Source: Bradyrhizobium canariense
Lineage (GTDB): Bacteria > Pseudomonadota > Alphaproteobacteria > Rhizobiales > Xanthobacteraceae
Length of the DNA: 64,000 bases
Assembly: GCF_019402665.1 (NCBI RefSeq)
Contig: NZ_VSST01000037.1
Location: 124,001 to 188,000 of the forward strand
Reading direction: 5' to 3'
Position 1 is the stretch's first letter; the number at the start of each line of letters is the position of its first letter. Below, in pieces: positions 36,203 to 45,175 of the stretch. The translations under genes were made by a program, and so were the position numbers. Below the pieces are notes generated by a model. It searched no databases. It saw nothing but the letters and a program-made list of their open reading frames with translations, and was not told the origin of the DNA.

Positions 36203-37033
36203 TCAATTCAGCCAGAGCCGCGGCAGCGCCGCACCGGTGCGCGCCAATACGGCCATCATGTCGCCACGCAGGCGCGCCGCATCTTGGGCACAGAACCGCG
36301 CCATTGCAAAGCCATTCCAGGCGGACATCCCGACCTCACCGGCGAAGGATTCCGAGGCCTCGCGGAGACGCTCGATCAGGGCCTCGTCGCCGGGCACGAT
36401 CAGCGCCGTCCCGATCGCAGCGCCGCCCTTCGCCACCGCCGATCGCGCAAGCTTTGCGCCGATATTGCCGTCGAGCCTGACGGTCTCGGCGAACACTAGC
36501 TTGCCGCCGCGACGCAGTCGCCAGCGGTCGACGAACTCGCCCTGCTCCATCCGCTCACCCATCGCGGTACGGCCGAACACCACGATCTCGCACAGCAGGA
36601 GCGAGGCAGTCGCATCGAGGTCTATGTCGAAGCGACGGCGCACGCGCGCCCGGTCGAACAGGATCGTCTCCTGCGGCAGCCAGCCGAGATGTGCGCCTGC
36701 GGCAACCTTCAGCGCTATATTGAGCTCCGCCGCCTGCCCTGGCGCGCGATAGACCTTTTCCGCGGCCGCCGTCGTCAGCGTCAGCTTCGCACCATCTGCG
36801 GCCGCGATTTCGATGTCGAAGCGATCGCCGCCGGCGACGCCGCCGGCCGTGTTGACGAACACGCCGGAGAGCCCCTCGTCCTCCGGCGAAGGGAAGCGCA
36901 CGCGCAGGGAGCCGGACTCATGCAAGATCCCGCGACGTGTCACACCGTCGCGCGCGTGGACGTCGAAGCGCACCGCTCCGCGGGCACGGTTGGCGTCGAA
37001 CACCGAAGATGTCGCTAAAACGTCGCTGCGCAT
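36203..37033 (-). CDS. ureD: Urease accessory protein UreD
   Basis: Scaffold (UreH in some species) that binds apo-urease and receives UreF/UreG for nickel insertion. The 276-residue chain shows the UreD blocks HESGSLRVRFP, VNTAGGVAGGDRFDIEI, LTTAAAEKVYRA and LGWLPQETILFDRA. It is the first urease gene after the urea transporter, 31 bp from urtE. Confidence 0.93.
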   Translation of the reverse strand: MRSDVLATSSVFDANRARGAVRFDVHARDGVTRRGILHESGSLRVRFPSPEDEGLSGVFVNTAGGVAGGDRFDIEIAAADGAKLTLTTAAAEKVYRAPGQAAELNIALKVAAGAHLGWLPQETILFDRARVRRRFDIDLDATASLLLCEIVVFGRTAMGERMEQGEFVDRWRLRRGGKLVFAETVRLDGNIGAKLARSAVAKGGAAIGTALIVPGDEALIERLREASESFAGEVGMSAWNGFAMARFCAQDAARLRGDMMAVLARTGAALPRLWLN

Positions 37034-37064
37034 CCGCCTCCCCAGCCGGTCGCGGCAGAATGGC

Positions 37065-37760
37065 CTACAGCGCCATCTGGCGGCTGATTTCGCTCGCGTC
37101 GAGATTGGAGCGGTCGCAGGTGAACTTCACCGCGCCGCGATCCATCACCGCAAAACTGTCGCCGAGTTCGCAGGCAAAGTCGAGATATTGTTCGACCAGC
37201 ACGATGGCGATGTTGCCGAGATTGCGCAGGTACGAGATGGCGCGGCCGATATCCTTGATGATCGAGGGCTGGATGCCCTCCGTCGGCTCGTCGAGCAGCA
37301 GCAGCTTTGGCCGCATCACCAGCGCACGCCCGATCGCGAGCTGTTGTTGCTGGCCGCCGGAGAGATCGCCGCCGCGCCGGCCGAGCATGGATTGCAGCAC
37401 CGGGAACAGCGAATACACGTCGTCCGGAATGTGCTTGTCCTCGCGCCTGAGCGGGCCGAAGCCGGTCTTGAGATTCTCCTCGACCGTCAGAAGCGGGAAT
37501 ATCTCGCGCCCCTGCGGCACGAAGCCGATGCCCTTGCGCGCGCGCTCATAGGGCTTCAGGCCCGTAATATCGTTGCCGTCGAGCACGATCGCGCCCGATG
37601 AGATCGGGTATTGCCCGACCATGGCGCGCAAGAGCGAGGTCTTGCCGACGCCGTTGCGCCCGAGCACGCAGGTCACCTTGCCGGGCTCGGCCGCGATCGA
37701 CACGCCGCGCAGCGCCTGCGCCGCGCCGTAGAACAGGTTGATGTCCTTGACCTCAAGCAT
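37065..37760 (-). CDS. urtE: Urea ABC transporter ATPase UrtE
   Basis: Second ATPase of the high-affinity urea importer, of the LivF branch. The 231-residue protein has Walker A GRNGVGKTSLLRA (34-46), signature LSGGQQQQLAIGRAL, Walker B LLLLDEPTEGIQPS and the H-loop region IVLVEQYLDFA. It starts 3 bp after urtD ends. Confidence 0.93.
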   Translation of the reverse strand: MLEVKDINLFYGAAQALRGVSIAAEPGKVTCVLGRNGVGKTSLLRAMVGQYPISSGAIVLDGNDITGLKPYERARKGIGFVPQGREIFPLLTVEENLKTGFGPLRREDKHIPDDVYSLFPVLQSMLGRRGGDLSGGQQQQLAIGRALVMRPKLLLLDEPTEGIQPSIIKDIGRAISYLRNLGNIAIVLVEQYLDFACELGDSFAVMDRGAVKFTCDRSNLDASEISRQMAL

Positions 37761-37763
37761 CGC

Positions 37764-38525
37764 TCACCGCCCCAGATAGACTTCGATGACCCGCTCGTTG
37801 GACGAGACCTGGTCGATGGTGCCTTCGGCGAGCACGGTACCCTCGTGCAGGCAAGTGACCTTGACGCCGAGTTCGCGCACGAACGTCATGTCGTGCTCGA
37901 CCACCATCACGGTGTGGGTCTTGTTGATTTCCTTGAGCAGCTCGGCGGTGAGATGCGTCTCGACGTCGGTCATGCCGGCGACGGGCTCGTCGACGAGAAG
38001 CAGTTTTGGATCCTGGGCGAGCAGCATGCCGATCTCAAGCCACTGCTTCTGGCCGTGGCTGAGGCTGCCGGCGAGACGGTTGCGGGCCTCGGTAAGGCGG
38101 ATCGTTTCCAGCACCTTGTCGATCTGCTCGGATTCCGCCCGGCTGCCGCGCCAGAACAGCGTAGCCTTGACGCTGTGGTCGACATTGAGCGCGAGCAGCA
38201 AATTGTCCTGCACGGTCTGGCTCTCGAACACGGTCGGCTTCTGGAATTTGCGGCCGATGCCGAGCTCGGCGATGCGGGTCTCGTCAAGCCGCGTCAGGTC
38301 CGTGACGCCGTCGAACAGCACGGTGCCTTCGTCGGGCTTGGTCTTGCCGGTGATGATGTCCATCATCGTGGTCTTACCGGCGCCGTTCGGGCCGATGATG
38401 GCGCGCATCTCGCCGGGCTCGAGCGTCAGCGAGAGGTTGTTAATGGCGTGGAAGCCGTCGAACGAGACGTGCACGCCGTCGAGATACAGCATTGCGGAGG
38501 TCGCGCGGGTGTCCATGACGTTCAT
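37764..38525 (-). CDS. urtD: Urea ABC transporter ATPase UrtD
   Basis: First ATPase of the urea importer (LivG branch), 253 residues from ATG 38525, with GGAGGAGG directly upstream and an ATGA overlap with urtC. Walker A GPNGAGKTTMMD, the LSHGQKQWLEIGM signature variant typical of UrtD and Walker B LLLVDEPVAGM are present. The longer open frame upstream reads through urtC out of frame. Confidence 0.93.
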   Translation of the reverse strand: MNVMDTRATSAMLYLDGVHVSFDGFHAINNLSLTLEPGEMRAIIGPNGAGKTTMMDIITGKTKPDEGTVLFDGVTDLTRLDETRIAELGIGRKFQKPTVFESQTVQDNLLLALNVDHSVKATLFWRGSRAESEQIDKVLETIRLTEARNRLAGSLSHGQKQWLEIGMLLAQDPKLLLVDEPVAGMTDVETHLTAELLKEINKTHTVMVVEHDMTFVRELGVKVTCLHEGTVLAEGTIDQVSSNERVIEVYLGR

Positions 38526-39700
38526 TGCGCCTCCTCCGCCATTTTGGGTTCGGCGACGCCATCTTCGGCCGCGGCGCTCGCAATGGTCGCGGCGTCGCGC
38601 CTTTCCTTCGACGAGTCCCACCAGGCGTTGAAAGTGCCGACGATGCCCTTGGGCAGCAGCAGCGTCACCAGAATGAACATCGCACCCAGCATGAACAGCC
38701 AGTACGGCGCGAGCATGCCGGAGGTGAAGAACGTCTTTGCGTAATTGACGACGACGGCACCGAGCGCAGCGCCGACCAGCGTACCGCGGCCGCCGACCGC
38801 AACCCAGATCACCGCCTCGATCGAATTGCCGGGCGCGAATTCGCTCGGGTTGATGATGCCGACCTGCGGCACATAGAGCGCGCCGGCGACGCCTGCCATG
38901 CAGGCCGACACCGTGAACACGAACAGCTTGTAGGATTCGACGCGGTAGCCGAGGAAGCGCGTGCGCGATTCGGCATCGCGCACCGCGATCAGCACCTTGC
39001 CGAGCTTGGACGAGACGATGGCGCGGCAGATCAGGAAGCCGGCGATCAGCGCCAGGCAGCTCAGCGCGAACAGCGCAGCACGGGTGCCTTCTGCCTGCAC
39101 GTTGAAGCCCAAAATGTCCTTGAAGTCGGTCATGCCGTTGTTGCCGCCGAAGCCGAAATCGTTGCGGAAGAAGGCCAGCAGCAGCGCATAGGTCATCGCC
39201 TGGGTGATGATCGACAGATACACGCCCGTGACGCGGGAGCGGAAGGCGAGCCAGCCGAAGCAGAAGGCGAGCAGGCCCGGCACGATCAGCACCATCAGCG
39301 CGGCAAACCAGAACATGTCGAAGCCGTACCAGTACCAGGGCAGCTTCGAATAGTTCAGGAACACCATGAAGTCAGGCAGGATCGGGTTGCCGTAGACGCC
39401 GCGGCTGCCGATCTGCCGCATCAGGTACATGCCCATCGCGTAGCCACCGAGCGCGAAGAAAGCACCGTGGCCGAGCGAGAGGATGCCGCAATAGCCCCAG
39501 ATCAGGTCGATCGAGAGCGCCAGGATGGCGTAGCAGACATATTTGCCCCAGAGCGCGACCAGATAGGTCGGCACTTGTAGGAACGAGCCCGCGGGCAGCA
39601 GAAGGTTGGAGAGCGGGATCAGGATGCCGCAGGCCACGACGACCGCAAGGAAGATCGTCGCGCCGCGGTCCAGCGATCGCGTCAGCATGTGAGGGGTCAT
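38522..39700 (-). CDS. urtC: Urea ABC transporter permease UrtC
   Basis: Branched-chain-amino-acid-type permease (LivM family) of the urea importer. It has 392 residues, about nine or ten membrane helices and the conserved HGAFFALGGYAMGMYLM block, a GYRVESYKLFVFTVSACMAG block and VGGRGTLVGAALGA near the C-terminus. It overlaps urtB and urtD by 4 bp on either side. Confidence 0.92.
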   Translation of the reverse strand: MTPHMLTRSLDRGATIFLAVVVACGILIPLSNLLLPAGSFLQVPTYLVALWGKYVCYAILALSIDLIWGYCGILSLGHGAFFALGGYAMGMYLMRQIGSRGVYGNPILPDFMVFLNYSKLPWYWYGFDMFWFAALMVLIVPGLLAFCFGWLAFRSRVTGVYLSIITQAMTYALLLAFFRNDFGFGGNNGMTDFKDILGFNVQAEGTRAALFALSCLALIAGFLICRAIVSSKLGKVLIAVRDAESRTRFLGYRVESYKLFVFTVSACMAGVAGALYVPQVGIINPSEFAPGNSIEAVIWVAVGGRGTLVGAALGAVVVNYAKTFFTSGMLAPYWLFMLGAMFILVTLLLPKGIVGTFNAWWDSSKERRDAATIASAAAEDGVAEPKMAEEAQ

Positions 39701-41304
39701 GCTTCCACCGCACGGCCCTTGAGCGCGAACAGGCCGCGCGGCCGCTTTTGAATGAACAGGATGATGAGAACGAGGATGGCGATCTTGCCGAGCACGGCGC
39801 CGGCGACCGGCTCCAGGAATTTGTTGGCGATGCCGAGCGTGAAGGCGCCGACCAGCGTGCCCCAGAGATTGCCGACGCCTCCGAACACGACGACCATGAA
39901 GCTGTCGATGATGTAGCTCTGGCCGAGATTGGGGCTGACATTGTCGATCTGCGACAGCGCCACGCCGGCGATGCCGGCAATGCCCGAGCCGAGGCCGAAG
40001 GTCAGCGCATCGACCCGCGAGGTCGCGATGCCCATCGAGGCCGCCATGCGGCGGTTCTGCGTCACCGCGCGCATCTCGAGCCCTAGCGCCGTGTAGCGCA
40101 GCATCGCGAGCAGAATGACGAACACCGCGAGCGTGAAGACAAGGATCCAGAGCCGGTTATAGGTAATCGTGATCTGGCCGAGCTCGAACGCGCCGCTCAT
40201 CCAGGAGGGGTTGCCGACCTCGCGGTTGGTCGGGCCGAACATGGTGCGCACCGCCTGCTGCAGCACCAGCGACAAGCCCCACGTCGCCAGCAGCGTCTCC
40301 AGGGGACGGCCATAGAGAAAGCGGATGATGCTGCGCTCGATCACGACGCCGAGCGCGCCCGCCACCAGGAAGGCGAGCGGCACCGCGATCAGCAGCGAAT
40401 AGTCGAACAGGCCGGGATAGCGGGTGCGGATCACCTCCTGCACCACGAAGGTGGTGTAGGCCCCGATCATCACCATCTCGCCATGCGCCATGTTGATGAC
40501 GCCCATCACGCCGAACGTGATGGCAAGCCCGATTGCAGCAAGCAGCAGCACCGAACCCAGCGAGAGGCCGTACCAGGCATTCTGCACCATCGACCAGACC
40601 GCGAGCGAACTCTGGATCGAGCCGATTGCGCTCGCGGCAGCCTTGGTCACCGAGGCCGGCTGGTCGCCCATGCCGGTAAGCAGCGCCATCGCCTCCTGGT
40701 CGCCGCGCGCCTTGATGGTGGCAACGGCTTCGAGCTTCTCGACCTCGGTGGCATCAGGCTTGAACAACAGGATCGCCGCGCGGGCGTCGCCCAGCGCAGC
40801 TTTGACGGATCGGTTGGTTTCCTTGGCGAGCGCGCCATCGACGGCTTCGAGCGACGTCTCCTCATGCGACTTGAAGACGGATTGCGCGGCCTGCAGCCGC
40901 GCTCCGATGTCCGGTGACTGCAGCGTCAGGCTGCCGATCGCGGCATCGACGCTGCGGCGCAAGCGGTTGTTGAGGCGGACCGCGCTTGCACTGTCGGGCA
41001 CGCTCGCCACAGCCAGGCCGGTCGCGGCATCGATCGACTTGCCGTCGGTGCCGGTGACGTAAACCTTCTTGCTATCCGGGTCGGCCATGAGTCGGCCGTC
41101 CTGAAGCGCGCTGATGATGGGGAAAGCCAGCTTGTTGCCGCTGCCCGCGACCACGCCGATCGCCTCTTCCGTGTCGGAATAATCGTCGTTGGCGAATTTG
41201 GCGACCGCATCCTCGAACGGGCCGGCCAAGGCCGGCAGTGCGAACGCGATCAGGAACAACGAGAGCAGGAGCGAACAGAGGCGGGCGGACAAATTGGCTG
41301 GCAC
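39697..41304 (-). CDS. urtB: Urea ABC transporter permease UrtB
   Basis: LivH-type permease with an extracytoplasmic N-terminal extension, as is normal for proteobacterial UrtB. A signal-like segment (LCSLLLSLFLIAFALPALAG) leads to a soluble region of about 210 residues, followed by the membrane part from VLLLAAIGLAITFGVMGVINMAHGEMVMIGAY on. GTG 41304 (535 residues) is preferred: the only upstream start, 41370, lies in a hairpin just after urtA. GTG has only a weak ribosome site. Confidence 0.88.
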   Translation of the reverse strand: MPANLSARLCSLLLSLFLIAFALPALAGPFEDAVAKFANDDYSDTEEAIGVVAGSGNKLAFPIISALQDGRLMADPDSKKVYVTGTDGKSIDAATGLAVASVPDSASAVRLNNRLRRSVDAAIGSLTLQSPDIGARLQAAQSVFKSHEETSLEAVDGALAKETNRSVKAALGDARAAILLFKPDATEVEKLEAVATIKARGDQEAMALLTGMGDQPASVTKAAASAIGSIQSSLAVWSMVQNAWYGLSLGSVLLLAAIGLAITFGVMGVINMAHGEMVMIGAYTTFVVQEVIRTRYPGLFDYSLLIAVPLAFLVAGALGVVIERSIIRFLYGRPLETLLATWGLSLVLQQAVRTMFGPTNREVGNPSWMSGAFELGQITITYNRLWILVFTLAVFVILLAMLRYTALGLEMRAVTQNRRMAASMGIATSRVDALTFGLGSGIAGIAGVALSQIDNVSPNLGQSYIIDSFMVVVFGGVGNLWGTLVGAFTLGIANKFLEPVAGAVLGKIAILVLIILFIQKRPRGLFALKGRAVEA

Positions 41305-41330
41305 TGTGAAAGACCCCGGCAGAAAAGGGT

Positions 41331-41360
41331 GGAGAAGGCGGCGGGATCGCCGCCTTCTCC
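41331..41360 (-). terminator. Intercistronic hairpin between urtA and urtB
   Basis: Perfect 13-bp stem GGAGAAGGCGGCG / CGCCGCCTTCTCC with a 4-base loop, 28 bp after the urtA stop on the minus strand, followed by ACCCTTTTC. It probably acts as a partial terminator or mRNA stabiliser, giving more binding protein than permease. Confidence 0.6.
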
Positions 41361-41388
41361 GATCGTGCAATGGAGCGTCAGATCCGGA

Positions 41389-42711
41389 TCAGGAGCCCGA
41401 ACCGAGGCACTTGTTGGTCTTGGTGTTGAAGTTGCCGCACTTCTTGCCGACCCAGTCGCCGACCAGGTCCTTGGAGCCATCGAGCTCCTTCGACCAGGCG
41501 TCGCCTGCGACAAGACCCGGGGTCTTCCACACCACGTCGAACTGGCCGTTGGCTTTGATTTCGCCAATGAACACCGGCTTGGTGATGTGATGGTTCGGGA
41601 GCATCTTGGAGGTGCCGCCGGTCAGGTTCTTGGCTTCGATGCCCGGGAGCGCATCGATCACCTTGTCCGGATCGGTCGACTTCACCTTCTCGACCGCCTT
41701 GACCCACATGTCGAAGCCGATCACGTGCGCTTCCATCGGATCGTTGGTCACGCGCTTCGGGTTCTTGGTGTAGGTCTGCCACGCCTTGATGAACTTCTCG
41801 TTCTCCGGCGATTTGATCGACTGGAAGTAGTTCCAGGCGGCGAGATGGCCGAGCAGCGGCTTGGTGTCGATGCCGGCGAGTTCTTCCTCACCCACCGAGA
41901 ACGCGACGACCGGGATGTCCTTCGCCTTGATGCCCTGGTTGCCGAGCTCCTTGTAGAAGGGAACGTTGGCGTCGCCGTTGATGGTCGAGACCACCGCGGT
42001 CTTCTTGCCGGCCGAGCCGAACTTCTTGATGTCGGCCACGATCGTCTGCCAGTCGGAATGACCGAACGGCGTGTAGTTGATCATGATGTCTTCCTGGGCG
42101 ACACCCTTGGACTTCAGATAGGCTTCCAGGATCTTGTTGGTGGTGCGGGGATAGACGTAGTCGGTGCCCGCGAGCACCCAGCGCTTCACCTTCTCGTCCT
42201 TCATCAGATAGTCGACGGCGGGGATCGCCTGCTGGTTCGGCGCGGCGCCGGTGTAGAACACGTTGCGCTCGCTCTCCTCGCCCTCGTACTGCACGGGGTA
42301 GAACAGGATGCTGTTCAGCTCCTTGAACACCGGGAGCACCGACTTGCGCGACACGGAGGTCCAGCAGCCGAACACCACCGAGACCTTGTCCTTGGTGATC
42401 AGCTCGCGCGCCTTCTCGGCGAACAGCGGCCAGTTCGAAGCGGGATCGACGACGACGGCTTCGAGCTTCTTGCCGTTGACGCCGCCCTTCTTGTTCTGCT
42501 CGTCGATCAGGAAGAGGATGGTGTCCTTCAGCGTGGTTTCGCTGATGGCCATGGTGCCGGAGAGGGAGTGAAGCACGCCGACCTTGATGGTGTCGTCCGC
42601 GGCTTTCGCACCAGAAATGGAAGCCAGACCAAGCATCAGTCCGGCGGTCGCGGCGAGAACGCCACGGCGGCTAAATGGCGCCGCTATATCGTGAGTGGAT
42701 TTGCTATGCAT
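41389..42711 (-). CDS. urtA: Urea ABC transporter substrate-binding protein UrtA
   Basis: Periplasmic urea receptor of 440 residues. The N-terminus carries a twin-arginine-like signal (FSRRGVLAATAGLMLGLASISGAKA), suggesting Tat export of the folded protein. The mature part begins DDTIKVGVLHSLSGTMAISE, the hallmark of UrtA/AmiC-type receptors, with SVVFGCWTSVSRKSVLPV and LFYPVQYEGEE further on. First gene of the operon and the one directly behind the RpoN-type promoter. Confidence 0.94.
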   Translation of the reverse strand: MHSKSTHDIAAPFSRRGVLAATAGLMLGLASISGAKAADDTIKVGVLHSLSGTMAISETTLKDTILFLIDEQNKKGGVNGKKLEAVVVDPASNWPLFAEKARELITKDKVSVVFGCWTSVSRKSVLPVFKELNSILFYPVQYEGEESERNVFYTGAAPNQQAIPAVDYLMKDEKVKRWVLAGTDYVYPRTTNKILEAYLKSKGVAQEDIMINYTPFGHSDWQTIVADIKKFGSAGKKTAVVSTINGDANVPFYKELGNQGIKAKDIPVVAFSVGEEELAGIDTKPLLGHLAAWNYFQSIKSPENEKFIKAWQTYTKNPKRVTNDPMEAHVIGFDMWVKAVEKVKSTDPDKVIDALPGIEAKNLTGGTSKMLPNHHITKPVFIGEIKANGQFDVVWKTPGLVAGDAWSKELDGSKDLVGDWVGKKCGNFNTKTNKCLGSGS

Positions 42712-42788
42712 GAGTGTCTCATCTCCCTGACGCAGACGTGAAAAACGCTGCGAAACGGCCCCAACGGCCGCCTGCGATTAACGGATTC

Positions 42789-42803
42789 GCAAGAACCGTG
42801 CCA
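42789..42803 (-). promoter_or_regulatory. RpoN (sigma-54) -24/-12 promoter of urtA
   Basis: Minus-strand TGGCACGGTTCTTGC is an exact match to the TGGCACG-N4-TTGC consensus, with GG and GC 10 bp apart. The transcript would start near 42777, about 65 bases before the urtA codon. Nitrogen-controlled (NtrC-type) activation of the whole urea operon is the natural reading. Confidence 0.85.
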
Positions 42804-42828
42804 TGGATTAGACACCAACTAAGCCATT

Positions 42829-42862
42829 GGCTTTGTTGCTAAAATGGACGGAAAACAAAGCC
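42829..42862. promoter_or_regulatory. Inverted repeat upstream of the RpoN promoter
   Basis: GGCTTTGTT (42829-42837) and its complement AACAAAGCC (42854-42862), 16 bp apart, centred about 43 bp upstream of the -24 element on the urtA strand. A possible activator or repressor site; it does not match the usual TGCACC/GGTGCA NtrC pattern. Further out, TGAGCAAAT occurs twice (42889-42897 and 42933-42941). Confidence 0.3.
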
Positions 42863-43214
42863 TCGCCATGACCGCGCCGCCTAAACACTGAGCAAATCGA
42901 ATGTATGCGAATGTGGCAGACGGGCTATTTTTTGAGCAAATTTGCCACTCTGGCTAAATTTCCGGCATAACTATTTCTGCACCGCGATCGCCATTTGGGG
43001 TGAGCCTGCCTTGAAAGCGCCGCCTCAATGTTCCATATGGAGGGCGAGGTCTCTTGCGAATCAGAGACCGTTGCGAGCCGCGTGTTCTTAAGCCCTTACG
43101 GGCGTCTGGCTTGCCCCATCCCATCAAGCCATCCGACACCCCAAACACGCAGGTGTCCCTCTCGACACCCTTTTGCGCGCGCCGCGCCGAATGCGCCGGG
43201 CGCCCGCTTTTGAC

Positions 43215-44771
43215 ATGGAAAGAACCCATCTTTTGACTTCGTTTCAGGATTTCGGCCTCGCCGAACCCATCGCTCGTGCTCTCACCGAAGAGAACTACGT
43301 CACCCCCACCCCGATCCAGGCCCAGACGATTCCGACCGCGCTGACCGGCCGCGACGTCGTCGGCATCGCCCAGACCGGAACCGGCAAGACCGCGTCCTTC
43401 GCGCTGCCGATCCTGCACCGCCTGCTCGAGAATCGCATCAAGCCGCAGCCGAAGACGACCCGCGTCCTGGTGCTGTCGCCGACGCGCGAGCTGTCCGGCC
43501 AGATCCTTGACAGCTTCAACGCCTATGGCCGCCACATCCGTTTGTCCTCGACACTCGCCATCGGCGGCGTGCCGATGGGCCGTCAGGTCCGCTCGCTGAT
43601 GCAGGGCGTCGAGGTGCTGGTCGCCACCCCCGGCCGTTTGCTCGATCTCGTGCAGAGCAACGGACTGAAGCTTGGAAGCGTCGAATTCCTCGTGCTCGAC
43701 GAGGCCGACCGCATGCTTGACATGGGCTTCATCAACGACATCCGCAAAATCGTCGCCAAGCTGCCGATCAAGCGGCAGACGCTGTTCTTCTCGGCCACCA
43801 TGCCGAAGGACATCGCCGAGTTGGCCGACGCCATGCTGCGCGACCCCGCCCGCGTCGCGGTGACCCCGGTCTCCTCGACCGTGGAGCGCATCCAGCAGCG
43901 CATCATCCAGGTCGACTTCTCCGCGAAGCCGGCCTTACTGGCCAAGCTGCTGAAGGACGAGCCGGTCAACCGAGCCCTGGTCTTCACGCGCACCAAGCAC
44001 GGCGCCGACAAGGTCGTAAAGACACTCGAGAAGGCGGGAATCCCCGCCAGCGCCATCCACGGTAACAAGTCGCAGAACCATCGCGAACGGACGCTAGCCC
44101 AGTTCCGCACCGGTGAAATCCGCACGCTAGTCGCCACCGATATCGCCGCTCGCGGCATCGACGTCGACGGCATCACCCACGTCATCAATTTCGACCTCCC
44201 CAACGTGCCCGAGACTTACGTGCACCGCATCGGCCGCACCGCGCGCGCCGGCGCCGAGGGCACCGCGATCTCGCTGGTCGCGGGCGGCGAGGAACTTGCC
44301 TATCTCCGCGACATCGAGCGGTTGATCAAAGTGACGCTGCCGCGCGAAGACCACCGCACCGACGCGGGCCGCCGCGATGCGGGTCCTCCCCCGTCCCAGC
44401 AACGTCAGGGCCGGCCCAGCCGCCCAGGCCAGCGTCCGCACGGCGCACGGCATGGCGACGGGCGGCGTGCCGACGAAAGGCATGCTGACGGTCGTCACCA
44501 CAGTGCCGCCAAGCAGGGCGACGGAAGGCCCGGCGAGGGACGTCATGGCGACGCCAGGCGTGCTGACGCACGGCCCGGCAGTGGCCCGAAGGCTTCGAAG
44601 ACTCCTCGTCGCGACCACACCGGAGGCAAGGCGCATTCTTCGCCAAACGGCCGTCCGGAACAGCGTTCCGCGCATAGCGCCGGGGCGTCTGATGGGATAC
44701 AAGGCGTTGCCTTTTTGCGCCGCGAGAGTCGGCCGAACGGCCAACCGAACCGCAAACCCCATTCGCACTAG
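43215..44771 (+). CDS. rhlE: DEAD-box RNA helicase, RhlE type
   Basis: ATP-dependent RNA helicase of 518 residues. The Q-motif PTPIQAQTIP is followed by motif I AQTGTGKT (about 52-59), PTREL, TPGRLLD, DEAD (about 161-164), SAT (near 193), then the second RecA domain with TDIAARGID and HRIGRTARAG. From about residue 375 the chain is a disordered, R/G/H/D-rich tail suited to binding RNA. ATG 43215 is the family-like start (MERTHLLTSFQDFGL). It is followed after 23 bp by an IF-1 gene and has a long leader, so a role in cold adaptation or ribosome assembly is likely. Confidence 0.92.
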   Translation: MERTHLLTSFQDFGLAEPIARALTEENYVTPTPIQAQTIPTALTGRDVVGIAQTGTGKTASFALPILHRLLENRIKPQPKTTRVLVLSPTRELSGQILDSFNAYGRHIRLSSTLAIGGVPMGRQVRSLMQGVEVLVATPGRLLDLVQSNGLKLGSVEFLVLDEADRMLDMGFINDIRKIVAKLPIKRQTLFFSATMPKDIAELADAMLRDPARVAVTPVSSTVERIQQRIIQVDFSAKPALLAKLLKDEPVNRALVFTRTKHGADKVVKTLEKAGIPASAIHGNKSQNHRERTLAQFRTGEIRTLVATDIAARGIDVDGITHVINFDLPNVPETYVHRIGRTARAGAEGTAISLVAGGEELAYLRDIERLIKVTLPREDHRTDAGRRDAGPPPSQQRQGRPSRPGQRPHGARHGDGRRADERHADGRHHSAAKQGDGRPGEGRHGDARRADARPGSGPKASKTPRRDHTGGKAHSSPNGRPEQRSAHSAGASDGIQGVAFLRRESRPNGQPNRKPHSH

Positions 44772-44794
44772 CCGTCCACGACCTGGAGAAATTC

Positions 44795-45082
44795 ATGGCT
44801 AAGGAAGAGCTGATCCAGTTCGAAGGACTGGTCACCGAAATCCTCCCCGACGCGCGCTACCGCGTGCAGCTCGACGCCGGACACGAGATCGTCGCCTACA
44901 CCGCCGGCAAGATGAAGAAGAACCGCATCAAGACTCTGGCGGGCGACCGCGTGACGGTGGAGATGTCGCCCTATGACCTCGAAAAGGGCCGGCTGATTTT
45001 CCGCCACAAGGACGAACGTCCGAGCGGGATGGGCGGACCTCCGCGTCCCGGACAGCGCGGCGGCCAGTTCCGCCGCCGCTAG
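44795..45082 (+). CDS. infA: Translation initiation factor IF-1, extended C-terminus
   Basis: An S1-like OB-fold protein that fills the ribosomal A site during initiation. Core residues 1-72 match IF-1 (FEGLVTEILPDARYRVQLD, HTAG-like YTAGKMKKNRIKTLAGD, VTVEMSPYDLEKGRLIFR). A 23-residue basic, glycine/proline-rich tail (DERPSGMGGPPRPGQRGGQ...) extends beyond the usual length. The core differs from the common alphaproteobacterial IF-1 wording, so this may be a second, paralogous IF-1. It follows the helicase gene by 23 bp. Confidence 0.88.
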   Translation: MAKEELIQFEGLVTEILPDARYRVQLDAGHEIVAYTAGKMKKNRIKTLAGDRVTVEMSPYDLEKGRLIFRHKDERPSGMGGPPRPGQRGGQFRRR

Positions 45083-45175
45083 GGGCTCGGCGCGCGAGCG
45101 CGAACCTAAGATTCCGACCTGCATGCTGATCCGCCGTGACCATCACGGCGGATCAAAAAATCGTGCACGTCAGCA

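Larger units (their letters stand above)
42712..43214. other. 503-bp divergent regulatory region between urtA and the helicase
   Basis: No convincing gene. On the urtA side are the RpoN promoter and dyads (listed separately). A perfect palindrome GCAAATTTGC lies at 42936-42945. On the helicase side is a hairpin-rich leader: GGTCTC/GAGACC (43048-43053 and 43064-43069), GCCC-TTAC-GGGC (43092-43103) and GACACC/GGTGTC (43135-43140 and 43152-43157). Long 5' leaders are common for cold-induced helicases. Confidence 0.5.

Noticed and set aside
42934..42949. Second RpoN-like match GTGGCAAATTTGC on the urtA strand
   Set aside because: The GG and GC elements are three bases too close together; the true match is at 42789-42803.
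45128..45160. Strong hairpin GATCCGCCGTGA/TCACGGCGGATC after infA as a terminator
   Set aside because: A run of A, not T, follows on the plus strand and no T-run follows on the other, so it is not an intrinsic terminator; it may be another palindrome.
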